Assembly (NCBI GenBank): GCA_003049485.1
Contig: PYST01000235.1
Coordinates: 5,319 to 60,705, forward strand
DNA from: Ophioceras dolichostomum
Taxonomy: Eukaryota; Ascomycota; Sordariomycetes; Magnaporthales; Ophioceraceae
Direction: 5' to 3'
DNA: 55,387 nucleotides
In this document: positions 32,044 through 45,600 of the stretch, in pieces
Numbering within the stretch: the stretch's first letter is position 1
Layout: each line of letters opens with the position of its first letter
Made by a program: the position numbers and the translations under genes
The notes under the pieces: model-generated
The model's input: only the letters and a program-made list of their open reading frames with translations
What the model was told of the DNA's origin: nothing
Database searches by the model: none

Positions 32044-35000
32044 CCAAGCAAAAGAGAAGGAGGCTAAGGAGAGGGAGTGCCGGCTTGGCTATTCGCGGGA
32101 AGGCCTGGTGTAGTGCTTGTTGGGTCGACCCCTCCACGTGGAACTGTTGGACCTTGTCCAGAGCTTGATGTAGTGACATCTTGCAAAATCCCCAGCTGCT
32201 TAAGGCAGGTGCCAAAATACGGTAAATAGTAGGTACGTTGGAACGGAGACTACCGCTACATCGCTTCGATTCTTGCGATACAGCGATAGAGGCAGAGGGA
32301 ATGATAACTGATGATAAGGTAGGTGCGAGACCGGATAAGTGGGAGAGACTGAGGAGATGGAGATAGAATAGAAGGATCAATGAAGAAAATAGCAAGGCCC
32401 GCTTATCCCTGTGCCATCTATCCGGACCATTTGTCTCAGGTTAAGCATAACGCGCTGGAGTTTACCGCGCACGACCTGGCTCTCTTGCAAGTCATCATTA
32501 GTGATGAAATCGCGTTACCATTCCTCCCCTCCCATTCCTCATTGAGGATGATATGCCTATCCCGATAAGACCTAGGTACCTGGTAGGTAGGCGAAAGCTC
32601 CTTCCATTACTCGCTCGCTCAGTCAAACAAAAGGGTCCAACTGGTCCCCATCGCACCCCCACCAGCCACGAGGTCTGCATGGGCGAAAAGGGTTGGTGCT
32701 CTAGAAAAGAGATCCTCACATTGACTTCAAAGCGCGTCGCCTTTCCAAGCAATGGATGCGGAGGTATGCGGTGGCATGCGAGATTAAGCGGTGAGATTAA
32801 CGAACAGATTTCAAATATGTATCGGATAGCAGGAGAGTAGGTCCCTTGGAGCAGCACCAAGCTGGAGGGGGAAGAAACGGAAGAGGGGAGCAGGGGTTGG
32901 CGGGGGAACCACTGGCAGAACGGAGAGGTCGTCGGCCCTTCGTAGAGCCCTATTTAGACACCAGTTGGGAAGAGGGCGCCAGGGCCAGAGATGCGAAGAC
33001 GACAGACAAAGAAAGATTAGGCGAGCGAGAAGAGATGGCAGAACAAAATCGAACAAAACCTCTGCGAGATCGGTGCCGTGCCACTACCCTGAATTGCCAA
33101 GTTGGACGGTGTCGAGCGACTCGTCTGATCTGTTCCGACATGCGGCTGCATATCGGACACCGGTTGACTCGGGTGATTCGGGCACAGGTTTGCATACATA
33201 AATGGGGTGCAGTCGGCACCGTTGGCCGCCACTCTAGCCCTATCGGGGATAGGATTTGGAGGACGACGGATATGAAGGTGGGAGCGCAGTGATTTTGTGG
33301 AATATACCGACGCGCAGACAAATGGAAAGGGGTATTGTGGGCTAAAAGATGTAGGTAGGCACGCATGAAGGAAGTCTATTGTATCCGAATACGCCAGGCT
33401 CTACGATGAAAAGGAGATGATCGGTGGGAGACTTACGTACAATACACCTATCGTAGGAGCTTGATCGGGGATCATCAGACTTGCAATGCGGCTCAAGCTT
33501 AGCTTCCTCTGATAATGCCGGATCACTGCAGGCATCGAGCCTGTTAGCTTGTTTGACGGAGAGGTCTAGGGCACTGGGTATAAGGTAGGTAGGATAGGTG
33601 AAAAAAAATAGCCTATCTCATCCAGGTGCAGTGGTGTGGTCGCCATCTCGGGCGGGCAGCTAACCTGTGTCGAGTGGAGCAGAGGGTGATGAAAGCTCCC
33701 AGGCAAACCAAATCTTATCTCTTTCCTTGCGTTCTCCATATCTGGGCACGAGCGGTAGCATCTTCTACGAAGTCGCGAAGTAGATGCTCTCGTATTCCCC
33801 AGCAGTCTTTGGCGAGGTCATCACGTCGTTGTTGACTGCACGACCGAGGGGCGGCCAGACAGCGCACGAGTCCATCACATTAAGCTCGGAGCCCTGTGCG
33901 AGATTCGTCATTGCCTGCAAGCAGGCGCGCTCACCGATTTGTATGCGATACGCCAGGTCGTCATACATATCACAGATATCGTGAAACGGCGCCGCGTCGT
34001 ACCCACTGGTGGCGGCGAGCCACTGTCGTACAGCCATTCAGCCTCTTTGCTGAAATACATCTGCGGTATCCATTGCAATGAATGCAATGGGCTTGACATA
34101 GATTTTTACCCGTGCAGTGTCTGGTGGGGAGGACTCGGGGAAGACGTGAGAGGGAGGTAATGACGACGAGGTGCGCCACCTGTCTCACATCACATCACCA
34201 ACGGTCATCAGGCCCACATGCCTGGTAGGTAAAATCAAGTCAATCATCCCCACGCCCTCAAATGGGTCAAAAGGCCGGGCGCCCAACAAAGTCGTAGTCG
34301 CTCGCAACCGTCGACCTGGGATATCGCGAGCGTTCCCCTTGTCACGCGCCCGAGGAGCTGGCAGTGGACAGCGGTGCATCTTTGACAGACCGCGGCGGTG
34401 CGGCCTTGGCAGATGACGATAGGGTGCGAGTGGGAGAGAATAGTGGTGATGGAAAAGCAGCTGGGGCACTTGACGTCCAGCAAGAAGATCCGGGAGAATG
34501 GCCATAAACCTTCCGGGGCACTCGCCACCCAACGACTCTTAGAAAGAAAACTGAGGTGTCCGGCATGCGAATTTAGTTGTGCTTCGCAGCCCTGCATGGG
34601 CAACACCTTTTTTTGCCCGCGGTTTCTTTCCTCTTTATTTTGTGCGTGTGGCGTCCACAATGCCATGGAAGCGTACAGGAGCTCGATGAATGTGCGAAAT
34701 TCTGGAAACCTCAGATTTTAATTAGCAGGGAGGAGTTCGCAAAGGACCGAAATGTGACAACTCATCGACTTGAAGATGCGTCCAAGTCCAAGTCGCGTCA
34801 TGCTCATCTATCCCGCAAGATCGAGGGTGACTACGATTAGATAAGCGTCTGCCAGGCACACCAATTGGAAGTCACACGTGACGGGATGCACTGTCGGGAA
34901 GCACCGCCAGGAACGCATGCTGCCCAGTGCGCTCCAAACCCCGGAACAACCCCAGTGGAGACAGCACCTGAATGGACCTGCCACCGCCACCAAAGCGCCA

Positions 35001-35759
35001 GGTGTCCAGCGAATCGCGAGCCTGTGCCAGCCAGGTGTGCTCCAGCAAGTGGTTCCACACGTCGACTCGCCTCAGCTTTTTTTTTTCTCCTCCCTTCGCA
35101 AAATTTCAATGAGGAGCCCTCGAAAGAACTCTGCACTTTCCTAACTGCGAACAAAATTTGCAAGCAAGCCTCCTGTCTGAGCGAAGCGTTAGCATTTCTA
35201 GGTCATCTCTTGATCGCTGCGATCAATCCCTCAACCTCGACCTCGACTCGATTTTGAACGATTTGACACTCGATCCAGATCCTGAGCTTTGAAGCTTTCT
35301 TATTTTTGGTGTCGACTGTCTCAAGCCTCCCATCCCTTCGAGCCTCGACACTTTCTTCTTTGTCAATCTTGCGCTGCTTCGCGTGTACGTACGTGTTGAA
35401 ACCCTAGCAGATCCCATTTACAGTCCGTCCGAGCCGTTCGGCCTGTCAATCTATGTGCTGACCGTCGTCGCGCTCTCCCAGTCGCCAATTCGATCTTTCC
35501 CGCAGCAGCTCAAGCAACGATGCCTTCCCATCTCCCATCAAGCTTTGCGTCCGCGGCAGCAGGCCAATCGAACCGCGATCCTCGGGCCGGGCGTGACGGT
35601 CGCGGAAACGGGAGTGGAGAGTGGTGCGTGTTTTTCCCCCAACGCTGAGAGAAAAGATCGAATTCCTGCTGGCAGCCTTCATCCCTCCGTCTGAACCCTC
35701 TCCTATGTCTGAGCACACGATCTCGAGCGAACCAGAGACCCACTAACGCGATTTCTCCT

Positions 35760-35806
35760 CCCCCCCCCCCCCCCCCCCCCCCCCCCCANNNNNNNNNNNN
35801 NNNNNN
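35760..35806. other. Poly-C run followed by an 18-N assembly gap
   Basis: Twenty-eight C residues (35760-35787) precede one A and eighteen N (35789-35806). The gap lies 52 bp before the GYF gene's ATG, in its presumed 5' leader, so the true leader length is unknown. Confidence 0.98.
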
Positions 35807-35858
35807 CCCCCAACCTCAATCCAGGTCGCGACGCGACGGCCGATCAACGAACGGCACA

Positions 35859-38800
35859 ATGACCTTCCGCCGCTCCTCGACCACTCCATTTAACAACCAG
35901 TCGACCGCCCAGCCCACGTCGGCAAGCGAGATGCCGGCACCAGTCCAGGGTGTCCTGCAGGCGCCCGTGGCTGCCCCGGTGGAGGTGGTACCAATCGACG
36001 GCTCGTTCCGATACACACGCGACCAGCTGCTAAGCATCTCAAAGGCGCCAGAGGTCGGCAACGTCAGCGTCGAGGAGCTGTTCATTGGTAGCTGGAACCC
36101 AGCACATATGAATGGGAACTCGGGCAGGAACTGGGGCAAGACCAGCGAGAACCATGCCCCCCAGGACCCGACCGTGTGCTGGGAGGTGAGAGGACAAGTA
36201 AGGCCTATTGGCCTCCAGGAGATGACGGCAGAAGAGAAGGAGGTATGCTGTTCTTCCCCCCACTCCTCCTCAAACCCAATCAGGACCGCTATGCCGTCGT
36301 GAATGAGAATTGTGCGCTGACGTGGACGATATGATATTGCTCGTGTGCAGCTATTTAATTCGGATGTCAATTCTCCAGTAAAGCAACCGCCGCAGAACAA
36401 AGACGGCGCGCACGGAGGCGGGGCCCTGAACGGCCGGAAGGCGTCCATCTCTCACGGCAGCAACTACGGCGTGTCATCGCCCTCGAGTGCGTCGCGGCCT
36501 GGCACCCGCCGCCGTGAGACTGGAGAGACCAATGCGTATCCTGGCGGAACTGGTGGCTTGGCCTCGCCCACAAACACCGGACGATTCTCCCGCGACGATC
36601 CCGCCCCGTGGTTCGGACGCCGAAGCATCGACGACGGAAAGGAGGCCACATATGACGAACCGGAGGAGGAGCCGACACTCGTGACCCCGCGCGACCCTGT
36701 GCGTGTCGCACCGTTCAGCGGCCTCGCGCGCTCGAACACATCCGGCGCTCCGGCTGGCGGCTTTGCCGCAGCGTCGTCTCTGTGGGGTACCGGTGCTGGC
36801 GCGCAGGGCATATCCGGTTCTTCGGCGATGGGAAGCTTTGGGAATTTCTCCATGCCCACATCTACCATTGGGGACAAGCGTTTCGGCGCCTCTCGTGGAG
36901 AGAGCCGTCTCGCCCATCTAATCCCCAAGGAGAGCCAGACTCCGACCAGCGAGGCTGCCCCAACTCCGAAAGGGAACGAGACTGCTGGTGGTGGTGCGGA
37001 CGCAGGACGGTCTTGGCGGCCACGTCCTCGCACGGACACCGACCCGTTCGGGGATGAGGGTGGAAACAGCAACCTGCTGTCGCGACAGAGCACGAGCCCG
37101 CCTCCGCTGCCGACCCAGGGCTCGCAGCGTGGTCTTTCCGTCTTCGAGACCCCGATCAAGGGCTCTGCTGGCGACTACGGAATGGCTGGGCTCAGCCTCG
37201 GCACCCACGCCGAGGAGGACAGCAGCCCACAGACGAACCCTTACCGCAGCCCGCCCGCCGAGCGTCGAGACGATGAGGCGGGTGGCGGGATGGGAGGTGG
37301 CGATGCGGGTGCGAGCCACGCCCACGGACTGCCTCCTTCCTCCGAGCAAGTGGCATCTGGCTTCGGCGCCATCTCTCGTGGGTTTCCAACGCCAGCTGCC
37401 GTGGAAGGCAGCGACCGTAGCCAAACCTCCAGCGTCGGTGGAACCAAGGGCTTTCCGCCCCTGAGCACCCTTGGTGGCTGGCCATCGTCAGCCACTCCTG
37501 ACCGGGAGCGTCCTCAATTCGCCAACCCGTTCGGCAGCGCTCTGTTCAGCCCGGAGGTCCAGTCACCCTCTGCCCTCGGCGCCATTGGCAAGGTTTTCAG
37601 CCAACCGGGCCCCGCCTCCTCCGGCCTCAACTCAGCCGGGGGCTCTCTTCGGGGCAGCAAGCTCGGGTCTCTGTTTCCGCCGGCAATGCAGGCCCAGATG
37701 CAGCAAGATGTCGAGAACAGCCAAGATCTCCGACAAGCCAACCCGCTCGGCGCGATCGGACGTGTCGCGACGACGTCGCAGCCCGGCGGCACCGACAGCC
37801 CCATCCGAACCGGTCGCGCGGGCGTATTTGAGGACCTCTTCCCGACCTCCGAGGCATCCCGCTCACAGGGTATTTACGCCTCCGCGGGCGAGCAGCTGCC
37901 GGCGGGCCTTGCCGCTTTGGCAGGCCCCTCCTCCCAACCGCCGCAGCCTTCTTCGGCTTTTTCGACGACGGCGACAACAACGGCGATCCCCACGACGGCA
38001 GGCCCTGTTACCGCCTCCGCTACCAGCTCCGCGCCCGCTTTTGGGTCGATTCCTCCTGCCTCGTCTTCGGACGCTCCGCAGTCACACCCGCGTACAATGG
38101 TAATGCCTGATCGTATGAGATGGGTATACCTAGATCCGCAGGGGCAGACGCAGGGCCCGTTTACGGGGCTGGAGATGAATGACTGGTACAAAGCTAACTT
38201 CTTCACGCCGGACCTTCGTGTCAAGCGCATCGAGGACGACGATTTCGAACCGCTAGGCCAGCTTATCCGGCGCATTGGCAACTCTCGAGAGCCGTTCCTC
38301 GTCCCGCAGATCGGCATCGCCCACGGCCCGCCTTCTCAAGCCGGCGGCCCGTTCGCCGGCGCGGCAAGCGGCGACGCTCGGGGCGTCGTTCCCCCGTTGG
38401 TGGGCGCCTTCCCGTCGTTTGGCCGCACGCTCACGGCCGAGGAGCAAAACAACCTCGAGCGACGGAAGCAGGAGGAGCAGTTTATGATGCACCGCCAGCG
38501 TGAGATGATGGCTCAGCACCAGCAGAACGCCTTCAACAAGATGGCCATGCAGACTGGCATGCCTCCCGTTGGTGGCGTCCTGCACCATCACTCGAGCGCC
38601 CACAGCCTACAGAGCCAGCCGAGCTTCGGCAGCATGACCTCGCCCATCGGCATGCCGCCTCAGGGTCCACTTGGTGGTCTGGGGGGACCTCCGTCAGCCG
38701 CCGTGCCCACCTCTATGCCGTCCTACTTCGAGATTACAGGGGGCATGATGCCCCAGCCGGGAATGACCACGGCGCCGTCAGACTTCATGCGCGACGACCT

Positions 38801-41075
38801 CAACCCGCAGGAACGCCAGATGCTCGCTAGCATGTCGGCGGGCATAATGCCCGGCCTGATGCCCAGTCGGCCGGGTGCCGGAGTGGGTCCCGCCACGTCG
38901 GGACCTGTTGGCCCGTCCGGTTCGAACCTCGGATCAACTCCCGGTACCGTCGCCTCTTCGACCCTGACAGCTGCTACCGCCAGCAGTGGCGACGCAGGCC
39001 TCCGAAGTGGTCTGCCAGGTGTGGACCAGCTCCAGCCCGACTCCCAGGGGTTTAGTGCTAGACTCAAGGAGTTCCAGGAACTGCGCGCCGGGCGAGATGC
39101 TGAAGACGCCGCTCTGGGACATGGAGCGTCCGGGTCTTTGAGGTCCGGTGCGGGAAACGAGTCGGCGGGCTACCCTGCCATGCGATCTCCAGGCCAGCAG
39201 CAGCAGATCCAGCACGAGGCGGCGCAGATCATTGAGGAGATGAAGCAGGCTGCCGCTCAAGAGACCAAGCAAAAGGCTGCCGCCGCCGCCGCCGCCGCTG
39301 TAGCTGCAGCTGCAGCAGCCCAACAGCAGCAGCAGGCGTCACCGTCGCTGTCGCTCACTCAGCAGGTCCAGAAGACCCAGGCCGCCGCGGCCAAGCAGGC
39401 CCAGCCAGGTCTTCCCATGCCCTTCCCGCCGCCGCCGGCCAGCATGGGCACTCCCATCGCGGCACCCACGGCCCAGCGCACCCGCTCTACCCTGCCTGAA
39501 CAGTACGCCACCAGCCGCTCTCAGTCGGGCACCCCCGAGAGCCTGTCGGCCAGCCAGACTGCTCCCCCGCCGCTGGCGCCTTGGGCTCGCGAGCCGGGCG
39601 AGTCTCAGAAGGGACCCAACTTCAAGGAGATCCAGGAGGCCGAGGCGAAGAAGGCCCAGCGCGCCGAGCTGGCCGCTGCGGCCGCTCGCCGCGCAGCCGT
39701 CGAGCAGGAGGTCGCCGCGGTCCGCGAGCGCGAGAAAGCCACCGGCGCCGGCGTCGCCGCCATCCTGCCAACGTCCAGCACCTGGGGAAGCGGCTCGCCT
39801 GTGACCGCCACTGGCGCCAGCAGCCCGTGGGCCAAGCCCACCATCGCGTCAACCAAGGGCGGCAGCGTCGCCGCTCTCGGGGGCACCAACGCAAGCTTCG
39901 TCTCGTCGAGCGGCGCCGTCGCCACAGCAGTGACCGAGAAGAAGAAGACCCTCGCCGACATCCAGCGCGAGGAGGAGTCGCGCAAGCAGCGTCTAGCTAA
40001 GGCGCAGGAGCAGTCCGCCGCTGCTTCGGCCGCGACGGCGCTGGGTGGTGGTGTCGGTGGGGCGAGCATGGGCAAGCGCTACGCCGACCTCGCCGGCAAG
40101 GGGGGCTCCGGACCCGGACTCGGACTCGGACCGATCCCTGTTGCGGGCACCGGGCCGGCCGTCGGCAGTGGATGGGCCACCGTCGGCCACGGCGGCAAGG
40201 TCAAGGCGCCGACCGGACCTGCGGCAGCGCAGGGGCAGGGACAGCAGCAGTTGCGCACTGCTAGCATCGGCGGCGGCGGCGGCAGCTTGAAGTCGCCTGC
40301 CGCAGGCGGTGCTGCGGCCAAGACGGCGGCAGGGGCAGCAGCAGCTCGCCCGGGCGTCTTGCCTGTTCAGTCTAAGGCTGATGCGGTCACTGTTGCAACG
40401 GATGAGTTCAAGAAGTGGGTTCGTCGCGAGCTTGAGAGGGGGATTACGCATGGTATTGATAGTATGTTGCTTCTTTCCCTTTTTTTCTCACTGGTGATGT
40501 CTCTGGCCTGTTTTAATCTGGTCTGCTACTTTTACTCTACACCATGGCTTCCCCTGGTCTACTATCATTGCCCCATACATACCATGGCTTTACTCTGATC
40601 TGCTCCTGTCACTCTACACCATGGATCCTCAATATCTCATAATTGACACACCGACCACGTTCCCCTACAAACAGTCGATTCATACATCTCCACCCTCTTC
40701 ATCCTGCCCCTCGACACGCAGCTCATCTCCGAGGCCGTCTACGCCAACTCGACCACCATGGACGGGCGCCACTTCGCCGAGGAGTTCGTCCGCCGCAAGA
40801 AGCTCGCCGATAAGGGCGTTGTGGAGAAGACGCCCGCCGGCGCCAAGGGAGCGTCCGGCGGCGGTCTCGTCTTAGGCGGCATGTCCTCGTCTTCTGGAGG
40901 AGGCGGAGGCGGTGCCGGAGGCGCCGATAACAAGGGCTGGAGCGAGGTCGCGAAGAAGGGAAGCGGCGGAAACAATAACAATAACGGTGGGAACGGAAAC
41001 GGCGGCTCTGATGGCGGCGCCATCCAGGGGGCGGGCTTCAAGGTCGTGCCGGGTCGGAAGCGGGGGAAGAAATAA
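35859..41075 (+). CDS. GYF-domain protein, SMY2/GIGYF-like
   Basis: Exons 35859-36242, 36351-40461 and 40675-41075 give 4896 nt or 1631 aa. Introns are 108 nt (GTATGC...GCAG) and 213 nt (GTATGT...ACAG). The N-terminal region has YTRDQLLSISK, also conserved in this family. The GYF domain is at ~716-775: MRWVYLDPQGQTQGPF, then the MNDWYKANFF helix and LRVKRIEDDDFEPLGQL. GYF domains bind proline-rich peptides, and SMY2-type proteins link mRNA or translation-repression factors with trafficking. After it come Gln- and Ala-rich coiled-coil stretches (EEQNNLERRKQEEQF; QQIQHEAAQIIEEMKQAAAQ). The last exon encodes the conserved C-terminal helix (ISTLFILPLDTQLISEAVY...DGRHFAEEFVRRKKLAD) and a Gly-rich GRKRGKK end. 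The protein is mainly disordered outside these parts and probably cytoplasmic. Confidence 0.95.
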
Positions 41076-42624
41076 GCTTGCGTCCCTGCCTACCTACCAA
41101 CTCGTCTTGGCTGACTCGCTAATCTTCCTCGCTTCTTGTCCGTCTTCTTTCCCTGATTCTGTTGGTTGTTCGAGTGTAGGAACGAAGGGGGAAACAACCT
41201 CACGGGGGCAAAGCAATCCATATTTATTATCACACCCCACTCGCCAGGATGACATGTCTTTGTTTTCTCCTGTATGATCTATCACCTCCACTCCTCTCCT
41301 AGACGCGTGTCATGTCCCCCGCATTCTATTCAGAACCTAAGCAAGTACCTGAGCGAGGAAGTGAGCGAGGAAGTGCGAGCATCAGCAGGAAGGCGAGGCC
41401 ATGGACTTGACCATGCACATTATACCTGTCTACTTCATCCCCTTCCCTGGTTCGTTGTTGGTTGTTCTTTGCGTTGTATTTTATAGCCTTGTGTCAAGTA
41501 CATCCTTCCCCAATCCATCGTCCCCCTTGCGTCCGTCCGTCTCTTCATGTTTTGATGCTCGCGATGCTACCCTAGTCCGTCATCACTACGTCGAAGTCCG
41601 GATGGCTTCGGTTTTGCCTGCTTTCTCGAGGTTTCTGTTTCTTGGACTTGCGGCCTGTAGCTGCTTCGGTAGTTGTTGGTGGTTGCACATGATGGTGTCG
41701 CAGAGGGAGGGCACTCGTACGTTGTTGTAGCATAGCTGTGAATATCACTTCTACCACCTCTTTATGGGCTGAGTTGTGGGTGGATCGACCACTCCCAGGC
41801 TCGGTCCTCTAGGGAACTGGGTACCTAGGTACCTACCTATCTTCAGGTCGGGTCGTCTCTCACTCTGCTCGCTTTTTGGGGCGGGGCGGGGGACAATCTT
41901 GAACCTGATGTTTGGTGAGGTGATCTTCACGCCCGCCGTTGCTAGTCATTCGTTATATATAGCCTTGTATTGATACTGCGTTATTGCTACATGATGTTGC
42001 TGGGACTCGGTGCGAATGATGATGAGCGGGACCCCTCCACCTGATTGGCAGGTAGTATTTGCCGCTTTCTTGACGAGCTGGACTATGTCAAGAAGGGTTC
42101 CTTTACGTTGGAATCCCCGTCTGATCTCTGGTGATAGGTAGATGCGGCGCACTTCGCAAGTCGCAGTCTAAGAGGAATCATTATTCGCGTGCTCCAGTTG
42201 CATAGGTATGCATCAAACAGGGACCCTAAGGAGTAACCAGGTGAATACGGGTTCTAGGCGATTATTAGGCCCCAGTTTTCTGCTTGAAGAGATCATGTGA
42301 GATTCAATGAACTCTTCGTCAAACAGAATGCAGATATCGTTCTTCGTATAGCATATTCGACGTGATGATGTCTATTCGAAGGACGATCACCCCTAGGTGC
42401 AGCTTCTAGATGGGCTTTGGCTTAGCACGTGCGCCAGCCTACCCCACCAGTTTTGCCCACCAATCCTTATTACCCCGCCAATGAGCCTGCGCAGCTTTGG
42501 AAGGCAATGGAAATTTTTACCAAGAGAGAAACAGTCATCATCAGAGGCACAATTTTTGCGCCCAGTACGAATTATCGAACTTGGAAAGAGCTAGGATTTG
42601 AGCCACGGCTTTCCGCGTCAGGTC
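41076..42624. other. 1.5-kb intergenic region
   Basis: This runs from the GYF stop to the chosen start of the TPR gene. It contains one perfect TACCTAGGTA palindrome at 41822-41831. An additional 5' exon of the TPR gene could lie near its right end, where TAG acceptors occur just before the open frame. No other gene was seen. Confidence 0.55.
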
Positions 42625-45600
42625 ATGAGCGCCGCCGATTCCTTCTCCCAGATCGCTGCGGGCGAGTACATCTCGGTCCTGACTTCAGACCCTGCCCGCG
42701 TCCTGATTCGGGACTTGGTGCGAGGGCTGTACAGCAGCAAAAATGGCGTCGAGAAAGCCGGCGTCAACGATGACAGCAGCAATAGCAGCAGCAGTAGCAG
42801 CGAGGAGGTGACGGCGGCCCACGTGGCTGCCGTTGGACTGGCCGCGCTCAACGCTTTCCTCCAGCTGAATGTCACTGGCCCTGTGCTAGAGTCTGTTAAC
42901 ACTGTCGAGAGAATATTCAGTGATGAGCTCGGCACCGCGGGTGGCGATGACGCCACGAGGCCAGAAAGCAACAGCCCATCTCCACGCAAGCCAGCCCAAG
43001 ATGCCCGAAGCCTCTGCCTCAGGTCCTTAGACGTGGACGGTGTGTCGGTGTACCCGTACATACCGAGCATTGAGCTCTTCGCTCTCGCCAGATATGCGCT
43101 CGCCAGCCGGTTAGCGAACCTGTCAACCCTTGCTATCAGCCAGCTGGACGCCGCCACCGCCACCGACATCGCCCTAGCTAGTGTGCCATGGCTGCAGCTG
43201 CGCGTCCACGTTTGGCACCACAGACTGTTCATTCATCCCAACGTCGGGTCCAACTCGGGCTTCAACAGGGGTGCGCAATGGAGCGACGTGCCCAGTCTTC
43301 AGGAGGCGATACTGAAGTCCATGGCCGAAGCAGAGGAGGCCCTTCCACCAGGTTGCACCAGCACTCAGCGGGGACAGTTCTACGTCGAGAAGGCCAACGT
43401 GTGCATCATGCTGGGACTGGAGGCAAAGGCCAAGGCCGCGCTGGCAGATGCATCCATGACCACGGGATTCGTGTATGCTCTCTCGGGAGCGCTGGGGAAG
43501 CGCACGAGGTTCCAAGAGAACAGCACCAGCCAGCTTGTAGTCCTCGCCAAAAGCGCAGTCGAGGCCGACGCCAAAACTCAAGTGGCCCCTGAGGCACTAC
43601 CCCTCAACGACGACACCCTCCTCGAGAAGGTCGACTTCGCCGACGCCAAAAACGATTTAGCTCCTACCGACTCAAAATCTCATCTCCCTACTGAACTCCG
43701 CGACATTGCGCCTGACGCCCAGCCGCAGCTCTCGCCGCTAGATCAGATCATCCTCCTGGCGGAGGCGACGCTGAAAGACGCCCTCTCGCCTGTCGACAGC
43801 CTAACGTCGGAGGAGATCCTTCCCTTCGCGGAGCGTGTGGTGTCGGACCAGAAGTCGACTAACTGGCAGATATACACACAGGCGCTGCTGGTGCGGTCGC
43901 GCATCGAGGTCCATCGCAGCCGCACCGTCGAACGCGGCGTGCTGCAGATGCAGGCCGTTGTGGACCAGATCCTCGTCGATACTACGGCAGTTCCTGCTGC
44001 GACAGAAGCTGCCTCGGGTGATAACAGCAGCAGCGCCGTTCCCGTCATCACTATCACAGAGGCAGGCGCAGAGGAAACACCCACAGAAACAAGTACAACC
44101 ACCAAGGAGAACAACAAGGAAAACGACATCATCATCAACAAACCCACCTCTTTCTTCCCCGCCGCCGAGCCATCCGACACCGCTCCCGTCCAGACGCGCC
44201 TTCAGTACATCCACGCCCTCTCCTCCCCACCGCGCTGGCACCTCGAGTCCGAGCTTGCCTTCGCCTGGACCGGCGTCGGCTCGCTGGTCGCAGCACTCGA
44301 CATCTTCAAGCGCCTCCGCCTCTGGGCCGAGGTGGCGCTCTGCCTCGCCTCGGCGGGGGCACACGCAGACCAGGACGACACAGGCCGCGGCCTCGGCGGC
44401 GAGGAGAAGGCGCGTGCCGTGCTGCGCTGGCGACTGTTCAACCCTACGGACTCCACCGACGCAGACGCTGACGCTGCTGCGAACACGGATGCGGCTGCCG
44501 CCAGCCCCGACGTCGACGACCCGAACGTCGACGTGTCGGCCCTGCGCAGCTCGTCATTCCAAGGCTCACCCCGCGACCCAGCCCCACCTGACGCGCCACG
44601 ACTGTTTTGCATCCTGGGAGACGTCGAGGACGAGCCCGCACACTACGAGGCCGCCTGGGCGATCTCGGGCGGGCGCTACGCCCGCGCACAGCGGTCGCTG
44701 GGCGAGCACAGGCTGCGCAGGCAGGACTGGGCCCGCGCGCGCGAGGCGTACCTGCTGGCCACGGCCGCGAACCGGCTCAGCTCCGAGATGTGGTCGCGGC
44801 TGGGCGACATCAACCTGCGGCTGGGCCGGTTCGCAGACGCGGCGGAGGCGTTCAGGCGGGCCATCGCTGCCACTTCTACTGTGGCGGGGGACACGACCTC
44901 TGGGGCGGCGGAGGATGCGCGTACGTGGAGCAATTTGGCGAGTGCGCTTTATAGTCTTTATTGCGAGGCTGTTGATGAGGCTAAGAAGAAGAAGGAGAAG
45001 GCGAGGGGGGAGGAGGAGAAGGGTGGGGACGATGATGACGAGTACACGAATAAGAAGGTGGAGAAGGAACAGGAGGTTTCTACTACGGGTGATCTATCTT
45101 CTTCTGCTACCAACGGCAACGGCAACGACAGCATCGAGGTGCCGGTGATTACTGATGACGATGGCGATGACGACATCACGTCAGTTACTACTACAAAAGC
45201 CCCCGACACCAACAACAGCAACAACACCCATGATCCCGCCACATTACTCTCCCAATCCATGGCGGCGTACAAGCGCGGCGCCACGCTCGCCCACTCCAAC
45301 TGGCGCATCTGGGACAACGTCATCACGCTCGCCTCGCGCGTCTCCCCCCCAGCCGTCAACGAGATCCTGCCGGCTCTGTCCGAGATCCTCCGCATCCGCG
45401 GCACCGAGGACGCCGTCGACGTCGGCATCCTGCGCCTTCTGCTGGATGAGGTCTTGCTTTCTACCCCTGCCCCTGCTCCTGCTCCTGCTTCTGCTTCTGT
45501 TTCTCCTGCTGCTTCTCCTGCTGCTTCTGCTGCTGCTCCTGCTGCTCCCTCTGCGCCTACCGGCGTGTACGAGCCGCCGAGGGGAACGCTGCCGAGACGG

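Larger units (their letters stand above)
31343..35858. other. 4.5-kb region without a convincing gene
   Basis: Contents are a 48-bp tandem duplication at 31948-32043, scattered GGTAGGTA words, and numerous short unrelated open frames. The longest plausible one (complement 34037-33765, 90 codons, beginning MAVRQWLAATSGYDAAPF) matches nothing recognised. The right end, from about 35100, is pyrimidine-rich and probably includes the promoter and leader of the GYF gene. Confidence 0.55.

Noticed and set aside
33765..34037. 90-codon minus-strand open frame starting MAVRQWLAA
   Set aside because: It reads smoothly but matches no family, and no extending exon was found; kept only as a note.
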